A stretch of DNA of 64,000 nucleotides from Panagrolaimus kolymaensis. Lineage: Eukaryota; Nematoda; Chromadorea; Rhabditida; Panagrolaimidae. Below, one piece after another: positions 1-10,955 of the stretch; positions within the stretch are counted from its first letter, which is position 1; the number at the start of each line of letters is the position of its first letter. Below the pieces are notes generated by a model, which worked only from the letters and a program-made list of their open reading frames with translations, was not told the origin of the DNA and ran no database searches. The stretch covers positions 372,001 through 436,000 of the forward strand of contig JAJQJQ010000043.1 in the NCBI GenBank assembly GCA_028622995.1, in the 5' to 3' direction. The position numbers and the translations under genes are program-made.

Positions 1-3000
1 TTAGTAAAATTTGCCGGAATTAATGCAAAGCTAACTTCTACCATTTGATAGTGTTTCGAGTCTTATCAAAAAAATTTCTTTATAACTCGGTCTTTAATAA
101 ATCCATTTCATATATTCTAAGTAACAAGAAGAATAAAAAATTTAACTGTCTAGCTTTCGACATGAAGAAAAATTATTAACTGTTCTTCGAAGATTATGAA
201 CAAAATCTTTAAACTTTTAATTAAAACTGTACAATCCATTTTATGTTTATTTTAAATTTTTATTTTCTTTTTTAAAAACTGAGAAAGACGGCCTTGCTTT
301 ACTCAACCGTACTTTAAGAATACCTTTTTTTCTTTTCAAAAAATATTAAAACTGGCTACTTTTTTTCCTAGGATGTTTCCTTCTTTATAAACTGAACAAG
401 CAGCTGTTATCAGAGCACAATAACAAAACTGAACACCAATTATTATTAATACCCAAAGTGCTAAAACTGAGAATTTGTTTGTATCTTGGATTCCATTCCA
501 CAATAATATAAATATTAGGAAATTAAATTTTTGTGGTAATGCTTTCACAAAAAAATATTTAAAGTTCTATCTAAATATGTTTAAAAACTTTTACCTTTCA
601 TTAAACTAAACTAACTTTTTATTTTTCGGTTTATTTTCAATTTTTTTAAACTGTCACGATTGGTCCATGCCGTACCGTAATAATTCCATCATTTCATTTT
701 AGATTTTCAAAAAAAAAAATAAAAAAATGACATTTCAATAAATTGTCGAGTAAAAACTGTACAAGTTTTAGTCAATGCAAAATAACAAAACTATTTTTTT
801 CTTTGTTATTCAATGCCAAATTAGTAAAACTGTTAAAAATTAGCATCTTTTTATTCAATTTCATTAAACTGTAATACAAGGAAATTAAATTTTTGGGATA
901 TACCTTTCACAACAAAAAATAGTTAACTCTTGTTAGATATCTCAAAGCAAATTTTAATAATTTTTTTTAAAACTGTACTAAAAGATCACTGCCGGTGAAA
1001 TAAATTTTTTTTCTTTTTAACTGAGGATCGTCGCTCTGTAAAGTACCGTAATTTTCCAAAACGTATTATTTTCGTTTTCGAAACATTTTTAAAACTGAGT
1101 TCTTTAATTTTGTTTGGCTTCTTTATAAACTGCCAAATCAGTCAACATTCCCTAACAACAAAAGTGAGTAAAGAATGAAAACAAAAAACAGCTTATTTCG
1201 AAAAAAAATATAAACATATTTTGAATGTTTTTCAATCTCTCCATTGCAAACAAAAAATATATTTCAGTGCATGTTTGTGTGTTTTTTTATTTCCTGAATG
1301 TTTTTCTTTTATTCTGTGTTTTTATATTTTTACTCAGGGACGAAAACAAAAAAGTTGAAATCTCACTTTCTTGCTTTTTAACTTTAACCTTTTTTAAATG
1401 AAAGTTAAATGTCTGTAAAAAATATTTTTATTTTTATTACGCAAAAAAAAAAGAAAATAAAAATTAAAATAACAATAAAGGAAATCGCTTGTTTGCTTGC
1501 TTAATAAAAAAATAAGTGAAAACACCCTTCTTGGAAAGAAAAAATATTTGGTGACAAAAAAATAAAAAATACAAATTTAGTTTTTTTCGTAATATTTTTT
1601 TTGTTTTTTCATGTTTGTTATTTGTTTACTCTAAAATCCGAGAAAGCTTACGAATACTAAAAGTTTCCTAATTTTTTTGTTGTTGGAAAAAATGAATGAG
1701 TGCATAATATTTATTTTTTTTTTGGTGAAGATGAAACTGAGGCATTTGAAAAAAATATTTTGCGTTACGAAAACATTGGATGTATTACCAAAAATGGATG
1801 TTTCCTTGACAGTTTTATTTTAAATAAAACTGTGATCTATGGTTTTGATGGATAAATTATTTAAATTTTAATTTTTCAAGCTTGTGAAACCTAAACCTTT
1901 TTTGGTGTTGTTTTTATAATTTTTTTTAACTGTTATCCTTTCTCTTAATTTTCTTAAGACAATTTTTTTTTCATTTAAAACCAAATTCTTTGTTTAATTT
2001 AACTGTGGAGACTGTTAATACGATTTAAAATCTAATTTTAGAGATTAACAAATTATTTAAATTTTCTTTTATAGTTTATAATGGTTTTTCTCACTGAGTT
2101 TAACTAAATATTTAATTTTGAAAAAAACTGTTGTTTGTGTTGGTTCCGTGTGGTACGAGCCCTTGCTTTTTTTGGTGATAAAAAATAAAACTGTCTTTAA
2201 ATTAATAATTTTTTTAATTTAAAAATTAACTAAACTCCGTTCATATTCATATAAATGTTAAGGTAAAAATAAAATTAAACTGATGAGAGATCAAAAATTT
2301 TTGAGCTCCATAGCTTTTTGACACAGAACTATGTTCCAATATTTTTTGTGCTTCGCCAAAATTAAATAAAACTGTGATTGAAAATTAATTCTCGAAAATA
2401 ATAAGAAAAAACTGAGAAACATGTACCTTAAAAAAATATGCATAAAACTGAATAAAAAAATATTTCTTTCAGCGTTTAAAAAAATAAAAATATAAATAAA
2501 AACTGTGTCGCTATTTTTTTTAGTCTACTGTAGTCCCTACTTTTTGCTGCCCAAAAAAATAAAGAAAACATAAAGATGGAGAAATCAAGCTTAAAACTTT
2601 ATTTCAAATTATTTCTTCCTTTTTTTTATTCGTAGTAAACATATTTGTTTTATTTGTCTGTCTGGGGCAGAGTTGTTGAATCCGTCAAAAAAATAAAAAA
2701 TAAAAGAAACAAAAATGTTGAAATATTTTTTTCCTTCTTGAAAGTATTTTTTATTTTTCCAAGTTTGGCTATTTCATGCTTTTTCCATTTTCTGTTGTCC
2801 ACTCGAAAAATTAAAATAGAAAAAAACAACTTTCTTTTAAAAAATTTAGAAATCTTTTTTACGCTTTCTTCTTCTTTTTTTTTCCTGAGTCGTCAAACAA
2901 CAACACATAATATTATTGTTATGTTACAACTCTCCAACATTTTTTTTGCTGTAAAAATAAAAATAACAAAATTTGTTTTTAGTTTTTTTATTGTTTTTTT

Positions 3001-3250
3001 ATTAGTCATCATTTTTGGTAAAAAAATAAAAGTTGAGGGTGGAGTAGACGACGGATGAATAAAAAAGAGGTTGAGAAAGCTTTGTTTAAAAAACTGAATT
3101 TCAGGAATTTCATATATTTTTAATGTTAAAAACTGATCAAAAAAAACTGTAGCATTTGTTTGAGTTGTTTTTTGAAAAAAAATAATTTTAACGAAAACTG
3201 TGATGTTTTTTGGGTGACTGCGAAACTGTTTTCTAAAAAATATAAACTGG
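1..3250 (+). repeat. Left AAACTG motif array (candidate piRNA promoter cluster)
   Basis: No convincing coding exon is visible. About 31 copies of (A/T)AACTG lie on the plus strand, for example at 224, 276, 349, 389, 426, 464, 648, 754, 827, 866, 969, 1018, 1092 and 1127. A second block runs 1734-2505 and a third 3091-3249. Motif-free gaps lie at about 1133-1733 and 2506-3090. The copies are embedded at the end of A/T runs, while the roughly 30 bases after each copy look unique and less AT-rich (visual impression). Only the hexamer is shared, so this is not a tandem satellite. The reverse complement is nearly absent (one near 1810). The region may be an intron or the 5' flank of akt. The piRNA-cluster reading is inference from similarity to C. 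elegans 21U-RNA loci. Confidence 0.6.
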
Positions 3251-4290
3251 AGTTCCAATTTTCCAAACAAGTGTCAATCATTTTTTCTTAATTTTTGCTA
3301 CCATAAAATTAGGCAATTAAAAAATTGATTGAATTTATATTTTTTTGGTTGAGTTTGGCTTCTTCTATCTCTAAGATGAACGCTGCAATTAAAAAAACCT
3401 AAAAGCCAAAGATTTTACAAAAAACAAAAACATAAATGTTTTTTTACTCAAATTTCTAAACTTTTCCATCCGTGAGTGAGTAAGATATTTGTTTTTTTAG
3501 TTTGGTAGTCCATAAAAAATAGGAAAATATTTTTTATTTTTTAATTAGATATTTTCTTCTTTTTTCCCTTTTATTTTTTGATATATAAAAAAATAGGAAA
3601 ATATTTTTCTATTTATATTTTTTCATGCCAAATTTCAAGTGCTTGTTGCTCCATATTTTATTTTTCCGACTGACAGTGGTGTACTTTTAAAAACAACTTT
3701 TGTCTAACTTTTTTTTTCTGGTTATAGTATCTCTGATCACTTTCCTTCCTTTCATTTTCTCTCACCCCAAATATCATAGGTCATCATCAACACCACAATA
3801 AAAAAAACATAACTGAATAATAACATAATATTATTATTTTTTTACTATAAGCGATGATAAAAATATTTATGTGTTCAAACACTTTCGACTTAACTTATTT
3901 TTTTGTTAAAGGAAACAAAAAACATTGAAATAAAAAAAATAGGTGTCCTTGTTTTTTTCAAATTTCGATGGATGTTTTTGAAACACCCGACGACGACGAC
4001 TCAGAGAGAAAAAAAGAAGGAAGCTTTTGTTTATTATTGTTTTTTCATTCTTTCTTTCGTTGAAAATAATAAACATATTTTTTAAAGTTCATTTTGAGTT
4101 GCAAAAAATTTTTTCATTTCATTCATTCTTTTATTTTTATTTTAGTTGGGTGCAGGTGTATCCACTGGAAGGTGGCGGCGTTCGTCTGACACTTCCTTCG
4201 GTGTTTTGAAAAATTCTTTAGTATCGTGTGCTATTATTTTTTCGTGACTCTTAATTCTTTCTGAATTTATTTGAATTTCTTATTTTTCTA
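3251..4290. other. Non-coding upstream stretch with one GC-richer exon-like patch
   Basis: This stretch is mostly A and T runs with no convincing exon. The exception is about 4145-4210, where a TATTTTAG acceptor precedes a distinctly GC-richer segment (TTGGGTGCAGGTGTATCC and onward) that is open in two frames. It could be a 5' untranslated or short coding exon of the open frame at 4306, but no clear donor is visible. I could not find the missing first half of the akt PH domain here. Confidence 0.3.
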
Positions 4291-4305
4291 GCTTATCCAT
4301 AAAAA

Positions 4306-5001
4306 ATGCCTAAAATATCACTGTCTAATAATTATCCTTATCATTATCACTTACTTCAACAAAGATATCAACCTTATGGTTATGGTTATCAAAAATCATC
4401 CGAAAGTTATCCATCAAATAATTTTTATAATAGTAAACCATATGCTTTAATGCAAAAGCCTATTATGAAACCATTAAACTGTAGATCCAATAATAGACAA
4501 TTGCAACAACAGCAACAACAAATTTGGCCTCCACCAAATTATTCTTATCCATCTTCTTCGTCATCATCGTCAGCTTCTTTAGAAAATGTAAATCAAAATC
4601 CACAAATGAGTCATGTGGCACCCATGAATGCAATTATGAAAAGGCCAAGGCTAACACCTCTAAGCTGTAGATCGAATAGACCCATGCCTTGCAATTATAA
4701 TTATAATAACTATCCTCCTCCTTGTTATTCTTATCCATCAACATCATCGTCAACACCCCAAATAGTGAAGCCACAAATGTCTTATCCCCAAGAAAACATG
4801 GTTTTGATGAGAAGACCACCACAAAAAAGAGTTGCAACAACAAAAACAACAGAATTAATTTTTTCTCCTCAACCTCAAAAAAGAATGGCTAGACCAGGGT
4901 TTATGCCATCTCCACGACCATCACAAGTTAGAGGATTACCAAATTTAAAGGTAAAAAAAATTGTAAAAATGTCTGGGAAAAAATATGGAATAAAAATTTA
5001 A
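4306..5001 (+). CDS. P/Q/Y/S-rich hypothetical protein with internal repeats
   Basis: An uninterrupted 231-codon frame far less homopolymeric than its surroundings. The product is rich in Tyr, Pro, Gln, Ser, Asn and Arg. It has an imperfect internal duplication: a PLNCRSN block followed by a Q/P-rich stretch, PPPNYSYPS and poly-Ser is repeated as PLSCRSN, then YPPPCYSYPS and Ser/Thr. Two QKR(V/M)A motifs follow near residues 175 and 195, and the C-terminus is basic. A TTTTTCTAG acceptor sits 15 bases before the ATG and the frame is open from it, so the ATG exon may be cis- or trans-spliced. A GTAAAA donor at 4951 lies in phase 0, and the next akt acceptor (5211) is also phase 0, so a fusion transcript is possible. 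More likely it is a separate same-strand gene nested in or just upstream of akt. The family is not recognised. It could be an RNA-associated low-complexity protein, which is a guess. Confidence 0.55.
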   Translation: MPKISLSNNYPYHYHLLQQRYQPYGYGYQKSSESYPSNNFYNSKPYALMQKPIMKPLNCRSNNRQLQQQQQQIWPPPNYSYPSSSSSSSASLENVNQNPQMSHVAPMNAIMKRPRLTPLSCRSNRPMPCNYNYNNYPPPCYSYPSTSSSTPQIVKPQMSYPQENMVLMRRPPQKRVATTKTTELIFSPQPQKRMARPGFMPSPRPSQVRGLPNLKVKKIVKMSGKKYGIKI

Positions 5002-5211
5002 GGGAAAAAATTGGGGAATTTGCAACTAGAATGGCTTTTTATTTTAAACAAAAAAATTTTGTGTTTCAAAACACTAAAAACTTTTTTTTCAAAAAATGAT
5101 TTCGAGGCGAAAATAATATTATTTTATTCGCTAAGAGACTATTTTTTATAAATAAAAATTGAGCTTTTTTTTAATTCTTTACTTTTTATAAATTTTAAAA
5201 ACCTTTTTTAG

Positions 5212-7451
5212 TTAATGAAAGTTGATCGACCCAAGCCCAATACCTTTTTGGTTCGAGGATTACAATGGACTACCGTAATTGAGCGAATGTTTAATGCCGA
5301 AAATCCACAAGCTCGTGAAGAATGGATTAGCGCAATTAAAACAGTTTCTGATAATTTAAAGCGTGAAGAAGCTATGAATCCATCTTTAGCAAATGATGAA
5401 GAAATGGTTGATGTTTCTGAACTTCCACAAGCTATGGAACCGGGAACTTATGATCCTTTGATTCATGGGTCTCTTTCAACCAATGATAACGTGTTTAGTG
5501 AATTTACTGAATTTGGAGCTAGAAATAATTCAGCTGTTCTTCCTACCACTTCATCTCACATTCCTAAAGATAAACGTAGTAGAGTTGTAAGTATTTTTTA
5601 TAATTACTTATTAATTTTGGTCGTAGAAGGAAAATTTAAAGAAAAATATTTCGTTGCAAAACATTAAGTTTTTAAAAAAATGTCTCACGAAGAAAATATT
5701 CTGAATATAATTGTTTGAAGCTAAAACTTGAATATTTTATTTTTTTAGACCCTTGACGATTTCGAATTTATTAAAATGCTTGGAGTTGGAAGTTTTGGTA
5801 AAGTCATCCTATCTCGTGAAAAGCGATCCGGCAAACTTTATGCCATTAAAATTCTCAAAAAGACCGTCGTCGTCAATAAAGAAGAAGTGGCTCATACAAT
5901 GACTGAAAATCGAGTTCTCCAAAAATGCAAACATCCATTTTTAACTGAATTAACTTATTCCTTTCAAACCATCGATCGATTGTGTTTTGTTATGGAATTT
6001 GCAATTGGTGGAGATTTATATTATCATTTAAATCGAGAAGTTAAACAAAAAAAGGTTGGATTTGATGAAAATCGTTCTCGATTTTATGGGGCAGAAATTG
6101 TTATGGCCCTTGGATATTTACACGATAACAATATCGTGTATCGAGATTTAAAATTAGAAAATTTGCTATTGGATAAAGATGGACATATTAAAATTGCTGA
6201 TTTTGGTTTATGCAAGGAAGACATTTCCTTCCAAGATCGAACCCGAACTTTTTGTGGAACACCCGAATATTTAGGTAAGTAAAAAAGTGTTTAAAATTTA
6301 AATTAAATAAAAGTCATTCTGAAAATTTTGGGATTTAAAGTTGTTTGTAAAATTCTATTTTTGAAGTTTTTATAAAAAAATTTAAATAAGAAACTTTGCA
6401 ATAAAAAATAGGCAAAATTATTTATGAAAATTTAAGTTTTAAAAAATTTCTAATTTCTAAAAGTTTTTCTAATAAAACATTTTTGTCACTAAAAATTTCT
6501 AAATTCTTTATGAAAATTTTGCCATTTAATTTTTTTCCATAGTTTTTTGTTAATTAAAAAATTATTTATTTATTTTCAGCCCCTGAAGTTCTTGAAGATA
6601 ACGATTATGGTCGATCGGTCGATTGGTGGGGCGTTGGAGTGGTCATGTATGAAATGATGTGTGGACGTTTACCATTTTATGCAGAAAAGCATGAACAACT
6701 TTTTGAATTAATTCTTCGTGGACAACTTCGTTATCCATCTAAATTAAGTCCTGCGGCAAAAGAGCTTCTCTCAGGTTTATTAGTTAAAAATCCCAATCGT
6801 CGATTGGGTGGAGGACCAGATGATTGGCGAGAAATTCAATGTGCTGAATTTTTCCAACCCATTGATTGGGATAAATTATATCGAAAAGAAATTGAACCTC
6901 CTTTCAAACCCCAATTGCGATCGGATACTGATACAACTTATTTTGATTCGGTAAGTATTAAAAAAAATTAGTGTTTAAAAAATTTTCCTATCAGAATCCA
7001 AATGCAAAAAATGGTCTTGCCACAAAATCTTTTGAAACTTTTTCGTTTAAATTTATTTTATTTTAAACTTAATAAACTAAATTCAAAAATTTAAGAAATA
7101 TTTAAAAATGATTTAAAGTTTTCGTGGCAAAACCCATTTTAAGTAATAAGATTCTCACCGCGAGTTTTTTTCATAATTTTCTGAAGCTTTTTCGAAAATT
7201 TGCTTCATTTTAACTCAGAAATTTAATAAAAATCTGAATGAATTTTATCTTTTTTTTAGGAATTTACCCAAGGCAAAGTTGTTCTCACTCCTCCACCAGC
7301 TCGAGATGGCCCACTTGGAGCTATTGAAGAACTTGATGATATTCAAGGAAATTTCACTCAATTTTCATTCCATAATATTCGTGAATCAAGTTTAGTTGAA
7401 AATAGTGAAAATGAAGTTTATGATGATGCATTAGAAAGAATGGAAGAATAA
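5212..7451 (+). CDS. akt-1: AKT/PKB serine/threonine kinase, 5' end missing
   Basis: Four exons, all phase-consistent: 5212-5586, 5749-6274, 6580-6950 and 7260-7451. The first visible exon opens in the middle of the PH domain ([12 protein letters not shown], then [11 protein letters not shown]), so the exons for the first half of the domain lie upstream, were not found in the window, and may be before position 1. The kinase domain starts at [12 protein letters not shown] with GVGSFGKV as the glycine loop. Lysine of YAIKILKK, the YRDLKLEN catalytic loop, DFGLCKE and the activation-loop threonine in [13 protein letters not shown] are all intact. The AGC tail ends in the hydrophobic motif FTQFSFH with its phosphorylatable serine, as in C. 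elegans AKT-1. The family acts downstream of PI3K and PDK1 in insulin-like signalling. Exon 3 continues [18 protein letters not shown]. Introns are rich in A/T runs. The family assignment is very secure. The choice of akt-1 rather than akt-2 rests on overall similarity. Confidence 0.95.
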
Positions 7452-9090
7452 AAACAAAAAACTTCCAAAATTCATTTTGGCTTCCAAAAAAAAATTTGTT
7501 TTTGTTTATAGGTTTTTTTTAAAACTGTCTCTCTCTGTCTCGGTTTCATATAATTTTTATTTTTTAAATTCCATGTCATTTCTTTTTTCATTAATTTTTT
7601 TTAAAGGGTTTTATCTTTCTTAATTTTGTGGAAAAAAAATATTTTTTTTCTTTGATTCTGGTTTACTTCATTTTTTGATTTAGGTTTTTTGTTTTATTTT
7701 TTTAAAAATTGTTTTATGCCTAAAAAAATGCTTACTTTGAATATTTTCTTTTGTCAAAACTCTCAAAAATCTACAGTAATCCTAAAAATTTGGCACCATC
7801 GATATTTTTCGTGGCAATTTTTTTCCATATTTTTTTTTGACAAAAGAAACCATTCATTTTAGTAAGAAAAAATTTATGGCCATAATTTGTTTTTAATTAC
7901 TAAAATTTCTAAAATTTGCTTCATTTTTTAAATCTCCTTTTCTAAATCGTCGTATTTTTTTAAGATTCATTTTGCACTAAATTTCTCCTTTCAAGATTTT
8001 TTATTACTGTATTTTTTTATTATTATTAAGAAATAAATCGTCGTCAGTTTTTATTATTGTTTCCATCCATCCTGGTATTTCTGTCGTCTGTATTTCATTC
8101 ATCTTCTTTTTATTTTCTTTCTAAAAATATTTATGTTTATATCATTTTTTCAATGATGTTAAATGTTTTTTTTTAAATAAATAAATAAGTTTTGAAAAAT
8201 TAGACTCTTATAAAGCTCGAACTATTGAAGTTTCGCAAAAAATCAGCCATGAAAATTTAAATTAAAAATAAATGTTTTGAAATGTGAAGAAAATTACAAA
8301 ATGTAAGAATCATGGAAGCATAAACAATATGTATTCATAGCCTTACAAAAAAAAGTTATCCCATAAACAAACAATACATAAAAAAAGTTTTAAAAAAATA
8401 AAAAAAATAAAAAAAAAATGTTTAAATAAAATAAAAATCGCCATTTCTCTAAAATAGAATTTACAGAAGTTAGTGGATTTTTGTGTCAAGAAATTATAAA
8501 TTTTCTTTTTGTAACATAATTAATGGAACCTAAATTTTTTTTTACACAAAATCGTCTAACAAAAATCCTTTGGAAAAAAAATTATTTCTGTTTTAAAAAA
8601 AATAGATCATTTATTTCTTTAAATGCTTTTTCTTATTAGTGCATGTAAGTGAATGATAATGAACTAAATTTTGACGACAACGACAACCTTTAAAGAAACA
8701 TTCATCACTTCTCATAATTTTTTTTTATCAATTTATGGACCTTTTTTTTAGTGAGAAAGAATACCGCGCCGCTGCTTTCTTTCTTTATTTCAAAGGCTTA
8801 TCAACACAAATTTTTTTTTAACTTCACACCTTTTTTTTCCTTCAATTTTCTTCTTTCAACAAAAAAAAGTTTTTATATTTTTAGTTAAATAAAATTTTAA
8901 GTGTTTGCAGCATTGTTTCGATTATTGATTATTGATTTTAATAATCATTAAATTGTTTTTGTTTTTGCCGAATTTCGTTTAATAGAATTTTTGAAGAATT
9001 TTTTGTTGAAATAATTATTGGATTCTTCTGGCATCGATATTTATATATTTATTTTAATCCATTTATTTTAATTAAAGGCTTCATTCAAAT
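7452..9090. other. akt 3' flank and upstream region of SNAP-25 paralogue
   Basis: No coding exon seen. The akt 3' UTR probably occupies the first few hundred bases. AATAAA signals lie at 8032 and 8176. One isolated AAACTG copy is at about 7522. The rest is A/T runs, with an ATTGATTATTGATTTTAATAATCAT-type near-palindromic patch near 8930. Confidence 0.4.
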
Positions 9091-9894
9091 ATGTCTAAAA
9101 CGGATGAATTAAATTCATTAATAGATCAAACTGCTTTTGAAGTAAGCTTTTTTTAAATAAATAAAAAATACTATTTTAATTCCAATAAAATTGTTTAATT
9201 TATGTAAACAAAAACATTTATAATTCCGTCAAAAAAAAATTTCGCGTTCCATGAGACACAAAATTAATAAATAAAAGCTATATTTAAATAATCTATTTTT
9301 CTTTTTGAGAACATAATTAATTTATTATTAATTTTTTAGTCCCTTGAATCCACGCGTCGAATGTTAGCATTGTGTGAAGAATCCAAAGAAGCAGGAATAA
9401 AAACGTTAGTAATGTTGGACGACCAAGGCGAACAACTTGAAAGAGTTGAAGGAAATTTGGATACAATTAACACAGATATGAAAGAAGCGGAAGAACATTT
9501 AAAGGGAATGGAAAAATGCTGTGGTTTATGTATTTTGCCTTGCATGAAAGGGGATGATTTTGAAAAGAATTCAGAATACGCTAAAACTTGGAAAAAAGAT
9601 GACGATGGCGGAGTTATTTCTGATCAGCCTCGAATCACGGTGGGCGATAATGGAATGGGCCCTCAAGGTGGGTATGTCACTCGAATTACTAATGATGCGA
9701 GGGAAGAAGAAATGGATGAAAATGTTCAACAAGTTTCCACGATGGTTGGAAACCTTCGAAATATGGCCATTGATATGTCCACCGAAGTAAACCAACAAAA
9801 CACACAAATTGATAGAATTCATGAAAAAGCTGAATCTAATGCCTTTCGATTGAGTATAGCTGTGGAAAGGACTAATTCGTTAATAAATGGTTGA
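9091..9894 (+). CDS. SNAP-25-like t-SNARE, diverged paralogue
   Basis: Two exons, 9091-9141 (MSKTDELNSLIDQTAFE) and 9340-9894, phase 0, giving 201 aa. SNAP-25 proteins supply two SNARE helices to the syntaxin/synaptobrevin complex that fuses secretory vesicles. The first helix starts SLESTRRMLALCEES and contains the zero-layer Gln region QGEQLER. The palmitoylation-type cysteines (CCGLC) are present. The second helix includes VQQVSTMVGNLRNMAIDMS. The exon is the same length (555 bp) as exon 2 of the ric-4 copy at 17296-17850, and the first 449 bp (9340-9788) are identical to it except T/C at 9690/17500, which is synonymous. The last 35 codons are strongly diverged (ends RTNSLING rather than KLITK), although the zero-layer Gln is kept in EVNQQN. 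Exon 1 resembles the shorter part of ric-4 exon 1b. Whether it is functional is not proven, but there is no stop or frameshift. AATAAA lies at 10193. Confidence 0.85.
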
Positions 9895-10955
9895 TTCGAA
9901 GAAAAAAAAAATGTGTTTTCACAAAACAAAAAAAATCATTTTTGTTTATTTTTTTTCCGACATATTTTTCTCTCGGAAGCTTTGAAGAAAGACAATTCAT
10001 AACCCGCTTTAAAAAAAAGATTATGGAAACCAAAATTTGTTGCTTCAGAGAAAATATTATTTAAAAAATGAAAGAAAGATAAATAACAAATAAGTAAGAG
10101 ACCAAAACCGCAAAAATAAGAAAACAAACATTAATAATTTTTAATAAGATTTGGATATTCTTGCTTTTAGCAAAAATTTTGATTAATTTTGCAATAAAAA
10201 ATTGATAAAAATTACATAAAAAATAAAAGTAAAAACCAATTCTGGCGTGGTTGGAAAACCCATTATTAAACACCAGAATGACGACAATAATCAGAATCGC
10301 TAATTTAAAAAAAGAGAAATTAATCCTTATTATTATTCAGCATCAGCAACATAAAATAGCTTTACAAAAATTTATCGCCGACTTTTTCCATAACGATTAA
10401 AAAGTTTATTCAAGCAATAATCAATCATTGCCTAGAAAAAATGGGATGAAAAAAGAAGTTTAGAAAAAACGAAAAAACTAAAACCTTCCATTATCACAAT
10501 CGCCTGATTACTTTATCTGTAGCTATAGCGAAGCAGCAGAGATTTTGCTTCTTTGGTTGCTCACTGTTCCATTACTTCGCCGAGTGATTGCTGATTTAAT
10601 TTCAGCTTCAAATAATAATGATATCACTGATTGCAACCCTTACTAACATTATCAAGTTTGGTGTAACCTCATGGTAACCGAAAAGGCTTACTATGTACCA
10701 TAACATCACTTTTTTTGTTGCCTCTTCTAACTATGTATGTATGCGTTACTCTCCAAGTTTGCTAACTGATATGTTCAAACTGCTTTTGATCCACCAAATT
10801 ATCATATTTCAAACATAACACAAAGTTCGATGTTAACATTTATTTGTAATATAACAAAAACAACAAAATAATATATATTTTTGTTAAAAATTGTACAAAC
10901 AAAAACATTTATGATACAATGAAAAAACTGTAAGCAAAACACATAAACAAAATAA
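9895..10955. other. Convergent intergenic region between SNAP-25 paralogue and anillin-like gene
   Basis: No coding exon supported. From about 10,300 to 10,800 the sequence is visibly less homopolymeric and more GC-rich than elsewhere. It could hold a 3' UTR or an unannotated non-coding RNA. The minus-strand AATAAA at 10839-10844 fits the end of the anillin-like gene. Isolated AAACTG copies occur near 10784 and 10925. Confidence 0.35.

Noticed and set aside
2645..3058. 137-residue open frame rich in Phe, Ile and Lys
   Set aside because: It is produced by A/T runs, overlaps an equally poor frame on the other strand, and has no domain or splice context.
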